DNA of 64,000 nt, taken from positions 1-64,000 of the forward strand of contig NZ_JAENHM010000028.1 in the NCBI RefSeq assembly GCF_016595245.1. The letters are read 5' to 3'. A program made the translations under genes and the position numbers. This document shows positions 20,005 through 28,166 of this stretch, in pieces. Numbering within the stretch: the first letter of the stretch is position 1; each line of letters starts with the position of its first letter. Under the pieces are notes generated by a model. The model was not told where the DNA came from. It did no database searches and saw only the letters and a program-made list of their open reading frames with translations. The DNA comes from Azospirillum endophyticum. GTDB taxonomy: Bacteria > Pseudomonadota > Alphaproteobacteria > Azospirillales > Azospirillaceae.

Positions 20005-20123
20005 CTAAGCAGGTTTTCCGAACTCCGCCCACAAATGGGCGGGCTCGGAAAACCTGCAAAACCATAGAGTCCGCAGGTTTCTCCAGGCCGGGCCTATGGC
20101 CCGATCTGGAGAAACCTGCTTAG
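20005..20123. repeat. Nested double-hairpin element between lipoprotein gene and kup
   Basis: Hairpin 1: 20009-20021 (GCAGGTTTTCCGA) pairs perfectly with 20045-20057, with an inner stem CCGCCCA/TGGGCGG (20025-20031/20036-20042). Hairpin 2: 20073-20086 (GCAGGTTTCTCCAG) pairs perfectly with 20106-20119, with an inner stem CGGGCC/GGCCCG. The outer ends CTAAGCAGG (20005) and CCTGCTTAG (20115) also pair, so the whole 119 bases can close on itself. It lies between convergent genes and may be a bidirectional terminator or a mobile palindromic repeat. The remaining bases to kup show nothing clear. Confidence 0.85.
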
Positions 20124-20255
20124 GAGCAGACCCGGCCTTTGTGGTGGGGCACCCGGCGTTTCGTCGGAACGGAGGGTGCCCAAGCCGAAATTCGCCCCCT
20201 ACGCCGCCCGGGGAGACAAAGTCTGTCCGGGAAACCCTGCCCGCCCCGATACATC

Positions 20256-22148
20256 TCAGATCTCCAGTTGCATGCCCAGTTCGACCACCCGGTTGGGCGG
20301 GATGCAGAAATACTCCGAGGCGCTGGACGACAGCTTCGACAGGAAGATGAACAGCGGTTCCTGCCAGCGCGGCAGGCCGGACTTGCCATGGGTGCGGATC
20401 AGCGTCTCGCGGCTGACGAAATAGGTGGTTTCCATCGGCTCGAAGGGCAATCCCGGGATGCGCCTGATCTCCAGCGCCTGCGGAATGTCCGGCTCGTCCT
20501 TGAAGCCGAAATGGACGATCAGCCGGAAGAACCCGGCGGACAGCGCCTTCAACTCGAAACGCTGGTCGTCCGGCACATGGGGCACGTCCTCGATGTCGAC
20601 GGTCAGCAGCACGACGCGCTGGTGCAGCACCTTGTAGTGCTTCATGCTGTGCAGCAGGCCCGGCGGCAGGCCGCGCGGGTTGCCGGTCAGGAAGACCGCG
20701 GTGCCCGGCACCCGCTGCACCGACCCGCTCTTCAGCCGCTCCAGCAGCATGTCGAAGGGCAGCGCATCCTCGGCCAGCCGCTTGCGCACCACCTCGCGCC
20801 CACGCCGCCAGGTCGCCATCAGCAGGAAGACCGCCGCGCCGACAACCAGCGGGAACCAGCCGCCCTCCTCCACCTTGACCAGGTTGGCCAGGAAGAACGC
20901 CAGATCGACCGACAGGAACACCACCAGCGCCAGCACCGCCTGCCACAGCTTCCAGCGGCCGAGCGAGCGCGCGACCTTGTAGGCCAGTAGCGTGGTCGCC
21001 ACCATCGTGCCGGTCACCGCGATGCCGTAGGCGGCGGCGAGATTGCTGGAGGTCTGGAAGCTCAGCACCAGCAGGATGACACCGGCCAGCAGCAGCCAGG
21101 TCAGCTGCGGCATGTAGATCTGACCCTTCTCGTGCTCCGACGTGTGCATCACCTCCATCCGCGGCAGGTAGCGCAGATGCATCGCCTGCAGCGTCACCGA
21201 ATAGGCGCCGGAGATCACCGCCTGCCCGGCAATGACGGTGGCGGCGGTGGCCAGCAGCAGCAGCGGCACCTGCGCCCAGTCCGGCGCCAGATGGAAGAAG
21301 GGGTTCTCGATGGCTTCCGGTTCGTGCAGCAGCAGGGCGCCCTGCCCGAAATAGCACAGCAGCAGCGACGGCAGCACGATGGTGTACCAAGCGCCGCGGA
21401 TCGGCTTGCGGCCGAAATGGCCCATGTCGGCATAGAGCGCCTCCGCCCCCGTCACCGCCAGGACCACCGCCCCCAGCAGCAGGAAGCCGTGCCAGCCATG
21501 CTGGAACAGCATCTCCACCGCATGGCCGGGCCAGATCGCCGCGAGCACGCCGGGATAGCGCACGATCTGCCAGAGCCCCAATCCCCCCAGCGTCAGGAAC
21601 CAGACCAGCATCACCGGCCCGAACAGCTTGCCGACCCTCTCCGTGCCGAAGCGCTGCAGCACGAACAGCCCGGTCAGGATGGTCAGCGTGATCGGGATGA
21701 CGTAGGCGTCCAGGGCGGGCGCCACGACATGCAGCCCTTCCACCGCGCTCAGCACCGAGATGGCGGGGGTGATCAGGCTGTCGCCGTAGAACAGCGAGGC
21801 GCCCATTACGCCGATCGCCATGACCACCCCGGTGCGCCGGTGCCCCGGCCGCATGCCGCGCAGCGCCAGCGCCGTCAACGCCAGGATGCCGCCCTCGCCC
21901 TGGTTGTCGGCGCGCATGATGAAGACGACGTACTTCACCGTCACCGTGATGATCAGCGCCCAGAAGATCAGGGACAACACCCCCAGTATGACCTCCGGCG
22001 TCAGCGGGAAGCCGCCGCCCTCGGTCAGGCATTCGCGCAGCGTGTAGAGCGGGCTGGTGCCGATGTCGCCGTAGACGACACCGAGCGCCCCCAGCGCGAG
22101 CGCGCGCAGCTTGGCCGCGTGCTCCCGCCCATCCATGCTTGCTTCCAT
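20256..22148 (-). CDS. kup: Low-affinity potassium uptake protein Kup
   Basis: 630 residues. Proton-coupled K+ symporter of the HAK/KUP/KT family. The N-terminal signature ALGALGVVYGDIGTSPLYTLRE is present, followed by about twelve membrane helices (for example GILALTALALRGMRPGHRR, YGDSLITPAISVLSAVEGL, GALLLHEPEAIENPFF) and a cytosolic C-terminal domain with VPGTAVFLTGNPRGLPPGLLHSMKHYKVLH. Length is typical. Start at 22148; an alternative ATG lies four codons downstream. Confidence 0.95.
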   Translation of the reverse strand: MEASMDGREHAAKLRALALGALGVVYGDIGTSPLYTLRECLTEGGGFPLTPEVILGVLSLIFWALIITVTVKYVVFIMRADNQGEGGILALTALALRGMRPGHRRTGVVMAIGVMGASLFYGDSLITPAISVLSAVEGLHVVAPALDAYVIPITLTILTGLFVLQRFGTERVGKLFGPVMLVWFLTLGGLGLWQIVRYPGVLAAIWPGHAVEMLFQHGWHGFLLLGAVVLAVTGAEALYADMGHFGRKPIRGAWYTIVLPSLLLCYFGQGALLLHEPEAIENPFFHLAPDWAQVPLLLLATAATVIAGQAVISGAYSVTLQAMHLRYLPRMEVMHTSEHEKGQIYMPQLTWLLLAGVILLVLSFQTSSNLAAAYGIAVTGTMVATTLLAYKVARSLGRWKLWQAVLALVVFLSVDLAFFLANLVKVEEGGWFPLVVGAAVFLLMATWRRGREVVRKRLAEDALPFDMLLERLKSGSVQRVPGTAVFLTGNPRGLPPGLLHSMKHYKVLHQRVVLLTVDIEDVPHVPDDQRFELKALSAGFFRLIVHFGFKDEPDIPQALEIRRIPGLPFEPMETTYFVSRETLIRTHGKSGLPRWQEPLFIFLSKLSSSASEYFCIPPNRVVELGMQLEI

Positions 22149-22501
22149 CCCCGGTCCGCTCCGATCGTTTCAAACCCACGGCCATGCCTAAGGTGGCCCG
22201 GCGTGACCGCGCAAGCACCGAATGGCGAAACGCGCCACCGGCCCGACCGATCCGCCGCCATTTTCACTGTGATGGATGCAAAACGATATAGGGCGGCCGT
22301 GGCACTCCGCACCGTCGCATCGCCGTCGATATCGTGCACCCATCCTCGCGGGCCGCACGGACGCTTCCGAGTCGGCCGCCACACCGGCATGTTTCATGTG
22401 AAATATCGTTACAGCGCCATGATTGAACGGCGGGAGACGAGGGGTTACTCCTTTATGCGGAAGCATCCATTCGGATGGCCTTCCCCATCAGGGGTTCGCA
22501 C
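22149..22501. other. Divergent intergenic region between kup and a membrane-protein gene, with parS-like site
   Basis: These 353 bases must hold the promoters of kup (leftward) and of the gene starting at 22502. No gene is supported. The clearest element is TGTTTCATGTGAAATA at 22390-22405, matching the ParB-binding parS consensus TGTTTCACGTGAAACA at 14 of 16 positions. It could be a degenerate parS or chance. No strong sigma-70 promoter stands out. Confidence 0.5.
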
Positions 22502-23068
22502 ATGTGGCAGAACTACAGCAACACGCTCATCTCCGCCTTCGGGCTGGCGGGCCTGGGGTTCGGCATCGGCAAGCTGGTCATCCTGTTCGGCGAACGCGCG
22601 ATCGAGCGCCGGCACGGGTCGGAAGGGGTCCGCGACGCCATCGCCCGCCGCGCCAAGATGGAAACGAAGTTGGAAGCCCGCCGCGCCGACCGCATCCTCG
22701 AGCTGAAGGAACTGGACGGCGGAGTCGAGGATGTGCTGCGCCAGCGCAAGGCGATGGAACGCCAGATCGAGGAGTCGCGCCAATCCGGCGAGCGACTGGT
22801 TCGTCTGATCGGCGAAGAGCTCCAGAGCAGCCCCTGCTACGTCGCCATGGTCGTGAACAAATACGTCGGCACCGGTGCCGTCCAGCAGAGCCAGCATGCG
22901 CTGGTCGACCCCAGTTGGGCCCAGCCGCAGATGATCGAGGTGTGGGCGCGTTCGATGGCGGAGGCACGGATGGAGATCGAGCGGCGCTACCCGCCCGCCT
23001 TCGGCTATGCGGTGACGCGGATGCAGGAGTTCCTGTCCGCCGACACCCCCATCGCCAAGGCCGGTTGA
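22502..23068 (+). CDS. Hypothetical protein with N-terminal membrane helix and coiled coil
   Basis: 188 residues from MWQNYSN. A hydrophobic N-terminal stretch (LISAFGLAGLGFGIGKLVILFG) is followed by a long charged helical segment (about 35-105, RRHGSEGVRDAIARRAKMETKLEARRADRILELKELDGGVEDVLRQRKAMERQIEE) with coiled-coil character, then a folded C-terminal part (CYVAMVVNKYVGTGAVQQSQHALVDPSWAQPQMIEVWA). I do not recognise it. The start at 22502 has AGGGG upstream; an ATG nine codons earlier is possible. It is followed 25 bases later by a similarly built gene, so the two probably form an operon. Confidence 0.7.
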   Translation: MWQNYSNTLISAFGLAGLGFGIGKLVILFGERAIERRHGSEGVRDAIARRAKMETKLEARRADRILELKELDGGVEDVLRQRKAMERQIEESRQSGERLVRLIGEELQSSPCYVAMVVNKYVGTGAVQQSQHALVDPSWAQPQMIEVWARSMAEARMEIERRYPPAFGYAVTRMQEFLSADTPIAKAG

Positions 23069-23093
23069 CCCTCCAGTCGCAAAAGGACGCGCC

Positions 23094-23615
23094 ATGGACA
23101 GCATACCTTATGTCTTCGCCGGCCTGGTCGGCCTCGCCTCGCTGGCCGTGTCGCTCCTGCTGGCGCTGCGCCGTCTGAAGACGTCGGAGGAGCGGATCGC
23201 CACCGCCGTCTCGCGCAAGCAGGCGCAGGTGGAACGGATCAAGAGGGTCGCCCGCGTCACCCTCCAGCAGGCGCGCGACCTGCGCGACGCCCGCCGCCGC
23301 AAGGCGATGGCCGAGATGGGCTGCGAGGATCTCGAACAACGCCTGAAGGTCGCCGGTACCGCCGACCGCCGCATCTATGTGCTGGACGACCGCCGCACCC
23401 AGAAGGACCAGGGCTGGCTTCTGCGGGTGGTCAACGCCGACTACGGCGCCCGGGTCAACGCCAACCTCACCTCCACCGCGCTGGACAGCTGGAAGCGCGG
23501 TCGCCGCTTCCTGGTTTGGGCGTTGGACGAGAACAAGGCCCGAGAAAAGGTCAACGCCCGTTTCCCCCAGAACAAGGGCTTCACGGTCCTGGGTATAGAG
23601 TCCTATCCAGGGTAA
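23094..23615 (+). CDS. Hypothetical membrane-anchored protein
   Basis: 173 residues. One N-terminal membrane helix (IPYVFAGLVGLASLAVSLLLALRRL), then a basic coiled-coil-like segment (about 30-80) and a C-terminal globular part with RRIYVLDDRRTQKDQGWLLRVVNADYGARVNANLTSTALDSWKRGRRFLVWALDENKAREKVNARFP. The layout mirrors the preceding gene: membrane anchor, coiled coil, small C-terminal domain. The family is not recognised. They may form a complex (inference from shared architecture and 25-base spacing). Confidence 0.7.
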   Translation: MDSIPYVFAGLVGLASLAVSLLLALRRLKTSEERIATAVSRKQAQVERIKRVARVTLQQARDLRDARRRKAMAEMGCEDLEQRLKVAGTADRRIYVLDDRRTQKDQGWLLRVVNADYGARVNANLTSTALDSWKRGRRFLVWALDENKAREKVNARFPQNKGFTVLGIESYPG

Positions 23616-23656
23616 GACCCTCAAACAAATACTCGCCCTCGCCGCAATAATGACAT

Positions 23657-23675
23657 TAGTCCCATTTTTGGACTA
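23657..23675. promoter_or_regulatory. Inverted repeat upstream of dnaE2
   Basis: TAGTCC (23657-23662), seven bases, GGACTA (23670-23675), in the roughly 100 bp gap before dnaE2. No LexA-type GTTC-N7-GTTC box is visible in the same gap. It could be an operator or a small hairpin; significance is uncertain. Confidence 0.3.
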
Positions 23676-23719
23676 TCATCCCCGCACGAACCCATCCGTC
23701 CGTGCCGGGGAGCCCCGCC

Positions 23720-26700
23720 GTGATCCGTTACGCCGAACTGCAGGTCGCCACCAGCTTCAGCTTCCTTGAGGGGGCGTCGCACCCCGACGAGCTGGCGATG
23801 ACCGCCTCGGCGCTGGGACTGGCGGCGGTGGGGGTGACGGACCGCAATTCGCTGGCCGGCGTGGTGCAGATGCATGCCGCGGCGAAGAAGGCGGGCATCC
23901 GGGCGCTGATCGGCTGCCGGCTCGACCTGACCGATGCCGACAGCCTGCTGGCCTATCCGACCGACCGCGCCGCCTATGCCCGGCTGTCCCGGCTGCTGAC
24001 GCTGGGCAAGATGCGGGCGCCGAAGGGCGAATGCTTCATCGCCCGTGCCGACGTTCTGGCCCATGCCGAGGGCATGCTGTTCCTGCTGCTTGCTCCCGAC
24101 CGGCGCGACGACTCCTTCCTGCGCGAGCTGCGCGCCTGGCGCAGCGGGCTCGCTCGCGGGCAGCTCCATCTGGCGGCGAGCCACCGCTACCAGGGCGACG
24201 ACGCCCGGCGGCTGCGCTGGCTGGCCGGATTGGCGGAGGCGGAAGGGGTGCCGTTGGTCGCCACCAACGACGTGCTCTATCACGGCGCCGGGCGGCGGGC
24301 GCTGGCCGACGTGATGACCTGCATCCGCCACCACACCACCATCGACGAGGCCGGTTGGCGGCTGTCCGCCAATGCCGAGCGCCACCTGAAGCCGGCCGTC
24401 GAGATGGTCCGCCTGTTCCGCGACCATCCCGACGCCGTCGCCCGCACGGTGGAGATTGCCGAAGCCTGCCGCTTCTCGCTGGACGAGCTGCGTTACGACT
24501 ATCCCGACGAGGTGGCGGAGGGCCGCGATCCGCAGGACACGCTGGTCGCCTTGACCTGGGAGGGAGCAACCAAACGCTATCCCGGCGGCATTCCCGACAC
24601 GGTGCGCCGGACGGTGGAGCGCGAACTGGCCCTGATCGCCGAGCGCCGCTATGCCCCTTACTTCCTGACCGTCCACGACATCGTCCGATTCGCCAGGAAA
24701 CAGGACATCCTGTGCCAGGGCCGCGGCAGCGCCGCCAACTCCGCCGTCTGCTATTGCCTGGGCATCACCTCGGTCGATCCCACCGAGGTCGATCTGCTGT
24801 TCGAGCGCTTCATCTCCAGCGCCCGCGACGAGCCGCCGGACATCGACGTCGATTTCGAACATGAAAAGCGCGAGGAGGTGATCCAGTACATCTACAAAAA
24901 ATACGGCCGCGCCCGCGCCGGCCTGACCGCCACCGTCATCCGCTACCGCGCCCGCAGCGCCCTGCGCGAGGTCGGCAAGGCGATGGGGCTTTCGGCCGAT
25001 CTGGTGGCGCGGCTGACCGGCTCGATCTGGGGCTGGAGCGGCCAGGGGGTGGACGAGGAACGCGCCCGCTCGCTCGGCGTCGACCCGGACGACCCGAGGC
25101 TCAAGCGCACGCTGGAGCTTGCCCACGAGTTGATGGGCTTCCCCCGCCACCTGTCGCAGCATGTCGGCGGCTTCGTCATCACCCGCGGCCCGTTGTCCGA
25201 CCTCTGCCCGGTCGCCAACGCGGCGATGGAGGACCGCACCACCATCGAGTGGGACAAGGACGACATCGACGCGCTGGGCATCCTCAAGGTCGACGTGCTG
25301 GCGCTGGGCATGCTGACCTGCATCCATCGTGCCTTCGACCTGATCGAACGGGTGCATGGGACGCGCTGGACCCTCGCCACCCTGCCCCAGGAGGACAAGG
25401 CGGTCTACGAGATGCTGGGGCGGGCCGACAGCCTGGGCGTCTTCCAGGTCGAAAGCCGCGCGCAGATGAGCATGCTGCCCCGGCTGAAGCCGAAGAAATT
25501 CTACGATCTGGTGATCGAGGTCGCCATCGTCCGCCCCGGCCCGATCCAGGGCGGCATGGTCCATCCCTACCTGCGCCGCCGCAGCGGGGCGGAAGACATC
25601 ACCTATCCGATGCCGGTGCTGGAACCGGTCCTCCACAGGACGCTGGGCGTCCCGCTGTTCCAGGAACAGGCGATGAAGGTCGCCATGGTCGGCGCCGGTT
25701 TCACCGCCGAGGAGGCCGACCAGTTGCGCCGCGCCATGGCGGCCTTCCGCAAGACCGGAAAGGTCCAGCGGTTCCACGACAAGTTCATCGCCGGCATGAC
25801 CGCCAACGGCTGCGATCCCGCCTTCGCCGAGCGTTGCTTCAAGCAGATCGAGGGCTTCGGCGAATACGGCTTCCCGGAAAGCCACGCCGCCAGCTTCGCG
25901 CTGCTGGTCTATGTCTCGGCCTGGATCAAGCGCCACCACCCCGCCATCTTCGCCGCCGCCCTGCTGAACAGCCAGCCCATGGGCTTCTACGCCCCGGCCC
26001 AGATCGTCCGCGACGCAAAGGAGCATGGCGTGACCGTGCTGCCGCCGGACGTGAACCTGTCGGGATGGGATTGCACCATCGAACCCCAGGACCAATCCCT
26101 TCTCCCCCCCGGGGAGAAGGTTAGGATGAGGGGGTTCGGCGTAGCCGAAGATGTCCACGAGATGCGTCCCCCTCACCCCGACCCTCTCCCCGGGGGGGAG
26201 AGGGAGATGACCCTCCGACTCGGCCTCCGGCTCATCAAGGGCTTCACCCAAGCCCATGCCGAATCCCTCGTCCTTTCCCGCGCCGGCGGCTACCGCGACC
26301 CCTACGACCTTTGGCGCCGCGCCCGCCTGCCGGTCGCGGCATTGGAAAAGCTCGCCAAGGCCGATGCTTTCCACTCCGTCGGGCTTGATCGCCGGGCGGC
26401 CCTGTGGGCGGTGCGGGCGCTGGGCGACACGCCGCTGCCACTGTTCGCGCGGCTCGACGGCCCCCCATACAACCCAATGGCCGAGGAACCCGAGGCCCCG
26501 CTGCCGGTCATGGCGCTGGGCGAGCATGTGGTGATGGACTACACCAGCCTGTCGCTGTCGCTGAAGGCCCACCCGCTGGCGCTGCTGCGCGACGGCCTCC
26601 CCGGCGTCACCCCGGCGGAGCGGCTGGTCCGGACGCGCGACGGCCGCCGCCTGACCACCGCCGGCCTGGTCCTCGTCCGCCAGCGCCCCGGCAGCGCCGA

Positions 26701-26956
26701 AGGCGTCGTCTTCCTCACGCTGGAGGACGAGACCGGGATCGCCAACCTCGTCGTCATGCCCGATGCCTTCGAGACCTTCCGCCGCCCGATCATGACCGCC
26801 CGGATGATGGCCGCCACCGGCCGGGTGCAAAGTCACGACGGTGTGGTGCATCTGCGCGTGGAGTCGCTGATCGACCTGACCCACCGGCTGGCCGAGCTGA
26901 CCGGCGGGGAGCGCCCCGCGGCGGGTCCCTTCCCCAAGGGCCGCAATTTTCATTGA
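23720..26956 (+). CDS. dnaE2: Error-prone DNA polymerase DnaE2 with in-frame repeat insertion
   Basis: 1078 residues. C-family polymerase used with ImuB in SOS translesion synthesis. N-terminal PHP domain (YAELQVATSFSFLEGASHPDEL), catalytic region with DEPPDIDVDFEHEKREEVIQYIYKKYGR, and RPGPIQGGMVHPYLRRR, FQEQAMKVAMVGAGFT and GFGEYGFPESHAASFALLVYVSAW, then an OB-type C-terminus. Start set at the GTG at 23720 with GGGAG upstream; a GTG at 23702 is possible. Residues about 793-832 (26097-26215) are not polymerase: they translate a REP-doublet repeat in frame, between the HhH region and GLRLIKGF. The frame stays open, so the protein may still work. imuA is not nearby and imuB lies 23 kb away. Confidence 0.95.
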   Translation: MIRYAELQVATSFSFLEGASHPDELAMTASALGLAAVGVTDRNSLAGVVQMHAAAKKAGIRALIGCRLDLTDADSLLAYPTDRAAYARLSRLLTLGKMRAPKGECFIARADVLAHAEGMLFLLLAPDRRDDSFLRELRAWRSGLARGQLHLAASHRYQGDDARRLRWLAGLAEAEGVPLVATNDVLYHGAGRRALADVMTCIRHHTTIDEAGWRLSANAERHLKPAVEMVRLFRDHPDAVARTVEIAEACRFSLDELRYDYPDEVAEGRDPQDTLVALTWEGATKRYPGGIPDTVRRTVERELALIAERRYAPYFLTVHDIVRFARKQDILCQGRGSAANSAVCYCLGITSVDPTEVDLLFERFISSARDEPPDIDVDFEHEKREEVIQYIYKKYGRARAGLTATVIRYRARSALREVGKAMGLSADLVARLTGSIWGWSGQGVDEERARSLGVDPDDPRLKRTLELAHELMGFPRHLSQHVGGFVITRGPLSDLCPVANAAMEDRTTIEWDKDDIDALGILKVDVLALGMLTCIHRAFDLIERVHGTRWTLATLPQEDKAVYEMLGRADSLGVFQVESRAQMSMLPRLKPKKFYDLVIEVAIVRPGPIQGGMVHPYLRRRSGAEDITYPMPVLEPVLHRTLGVPLFQEQAMKVAMVGAGFTAEEADQLRRAMAAFRKTGKVQRFHDKFIAGMTANGCDPAFAERCFKQIEGFGEYGFPESHAASFALLVYVSAWIKRHHPAIFAAALLNSQPMGFYAPAQIVRDAKEHGVTVLPPDVNLSGWDCTIEPQDQSLLPPGEKVRMRGFGVAEDVHEMRPPHPDPLPGGEREMTLRLGLRLIKGFTQAHAESLVLSRAGGYRDPYDLWRRARLPVAALEKLAKADAFHSVGLDRRAALWAVRALGDTPLPLFARLDGPPYNPMAEEPEAPLPVMALGEHVVMDYTSLSLSLKAHPLALLRDGLPGVTPAERLVRTRDGRRLTTAGLVLVRQRPGSAEGVVFLTLEDETGIANLVVMPDAFETFRRPIMTARMMAATGRVQSHDGVVHLRVESLIDLTHRLAELTGGERPAAGPFPKGRNFH
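26097..26215. repeat. REP-doublet repeat embedded in frame in dnaE2
   Basis: The unit starts with CCCTTCTCCCCCCCGGGGAG and TTAGGATGAGGGGG, has a centre with TTCGGC-gta-GCCGAA, and ends with CCCCCTCACCCCGACCCTC and a GGGGAGAGGG hairpin. The same two-part inverted architecture occurs between genes at about 8.9, 9.05, 29.8 and 36.2 kb and in imuB at 51.2 kb. It reads as a peptide with SLLPPGEKVRMRG and PPHPDPLPGGERE. Confidence 0.9.
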
Positions 26957-26968
26957 GGGAGCCGATTG

Positions 26969-27057
26969 CTCCTGACATCACGCTGTCAGGAGAGGGTGTG
27001 CTATCAAGGGGGCGTGCCGGCACGAACCACGAACATTCCTCTCTCCCCTGTCAGGAG
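26969..27057 (+). promoter_or_regulatory. CTCCTGACA/TGTCAGGAG operator or RNA switch before the VOC gene
   Basis: CTCCTGACA (26969-26977) and TGTCAGGAG (26984-26992) are perfect inverted arms with a six-base loop. A second exact TGTCAGGAG lies at 27049-27057 and contains the AGGAG ribosome binding site of the VOC gene, eight bases before its ATG. The first arm can therefore pair with either copy. This may be an operator bound by the WYL regulator encoded downstream, or an RNA element that can hide the ribosome binding site. Confidence 0.6.
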
Positions 27058-27065
27058 CCAATCCG

Positions 27066-27443
27066 ATGAACAACCCGCACGTCGTCACCTGGTTCGAGAT
27101 CCCGGTCACCGACCTCGCCCGCGCCGTCCGCTTCTACGAGGCCGTCTTCGCCGTCAAGATGGTCCAGGAACCCTGCCCCAGCGGCATGACCATGGCCGTC
27201 TTCCCGGCCGAGGGCATGGCCGTCAAGGGCTGCCTGATCCAGCATGAGGCCTGCAAGCCCGGCGCCGACGGCACCACCGTCTACCTGAACGGCGGCGACG
27301 ATTTGTCCGCCCCGCTGGCCCGTGCCGAGCAGGCCGGCGCCACCATCGTCGTGCCGAAGACGCTGATCACCCCGGAGATCGGCTATTTCGCCCAGCTCAT
27401 CGACAGCGAAGGCAACCGCATCGGCCTCTATTCGATGCACTGA
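27066..27443 (+). CDS. VOC (glyoxalase/bleomycin-resistance fold) family protein
   Basis: 125 residues. Vicinal-oxygen-chelate fold: HVVTWFEIPVTDLARAVRFYEAVFAVKM at the start, GTTVYLNGGDDLSAPLARAEQAGATIVVPKTLI in the middle, and GYFAQLIDSEGNRIGLYS at the end. Such proteins include metal-dependent lyases and dioxygenases, but this single-domain VEP-type member has no assigned substrate. It sits 23 bases before a WYL-domain regulator, a common pairing, and its ribosome binding site lies inside a repeat motif that may control it. Confidence 0.88.
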   Translation: MNNPHVVTWFEIPVTDLARAVRFYEAVFAVKMVQEPCPSGMTMAVFPAEGMAVKGCLIQHEACKPGADGTTVYLNGGDDLSAPLARAEQAGATIVVPKTLITPEIGYFAQLIDSEGNRIGLYSMH

Positions 27444-27466
27444 CCTTATCAGCCGGAGCCGTCGCC

Positions 27467-28162
27467 ATGCGCCGCGCCGACCGCCTGTTCCAGATCGTCC
27501 AGCATCTCCGCAAGGGGCGGCTGGTGACGGCTGCCGAACTGGCACGGTGCCTGGAGGTGTCGGAGCGCACCGTCTACCGCGACATGCGCGACCTCGCCTC
27601 CTCCGGCGTTCCGGTGGAAGGCGAGGCCGGCGTCGGCTATCTGCTGCGCGACGGCTACGACCTGCCGCCGCTGATGTTCACCCAGGACGAGGTGGAGGCA
27701 CTGGTGGTCGGCGCCCGCCTCGCCCGCGCCTGGATCGGCGGGGCTCTTGCCGATGCCGCCGCCCGCGCGCTCGACAAGGTGGAGGCGGTGGTACCGGAGG
27801 CGCGACGGCGTGAGCTGGCCGACAGCCGCGTCTTCGTCCCCGATTTCTCCTTCCCCGCCCCCTTACGCGAGCGGATGGACGTGCTGCGCTGCGCCATCAA
27901 CGCCAAGCGCGTCGTGCTGTTCGACTACCGGCGCGAGGACGGCACCCATTCCGCCCGTGCGGTCCAGCCGCTGGGCCTGTTCTTCTGGGGCCGGGTGTGG
28001 ACGCTCGGCGCCTGGTGCGAACTGCGCGAAGAGTTCCGCAGTTTCCGCATCGACCGCATGGAAACCCTGCTGGCGCTGGATCGCCGGTTCGACGAAATCC
28101 CCGGCCGCGGCCTGGACGACTATCTCGCCCGCTGGCGCCAGGAGGGCTGCCTGCACAGGTGA
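27467..28162 (+). CDS. HTH/WYL-domain transcriptional regulator (YafY/DeoR-like)
   Basis: 231 residues. The N-terminal winged HTH (RRADRLFQIVQHLRKGRLVTAAELARCLEVSERTVYRDMRDLASSGVPVEGEAGVGYLL) is followed by a WYL-type sensor domain (RCAINAKRVVLFDYRREDGTHSARAVQPLGLFFWGRVWTLGAWCELREEFRSFRIDRM). WYL domains bind ligands or nucleic acid. It most likely controls the VOC gene and itself through the TGTCAGGAG motifs upstream (inference). It converges on the DUF2141 gene, whose stop is four bases away. Confidence 0.9.
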   Translation: MRRADRLFQIVQHLRKGRLVTAAELARCLEVSERTVYRDMRDLASSGVPVEGEAGVGYLLRDGYDLPPLMFTQDEVEALVVGARLARAWIGGALADAAARALDKVEAVVPEARRRELADSRVFVPDFSFPAPLRERMDVLRCAINAKRVVLFDYRREDGTHSARAVQPLGLFFWGRVWTLGAWCELREEFRSFRIDRMETLLALDRRFDEIPGRGLDDYLARWRQEGCLHR

Positions 28163-28166
28163 GTGA

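Noticed and set aside
21132..22706. Long + strand frame antisense to kup
   Set aside because: Arg/Gln/His/Pro-rich shadow of the kup frame; kup itself shows a complete family pattern and membrane topology.
23616..23719. LexA box for dnaE2
   Set aside because: Only a single GAAC occurs (in GCACGAACCCATCC) and no partner at the N7 spacing; the only dyad present is TAGTCC-N7-GGACTA, which is not a LexA site.
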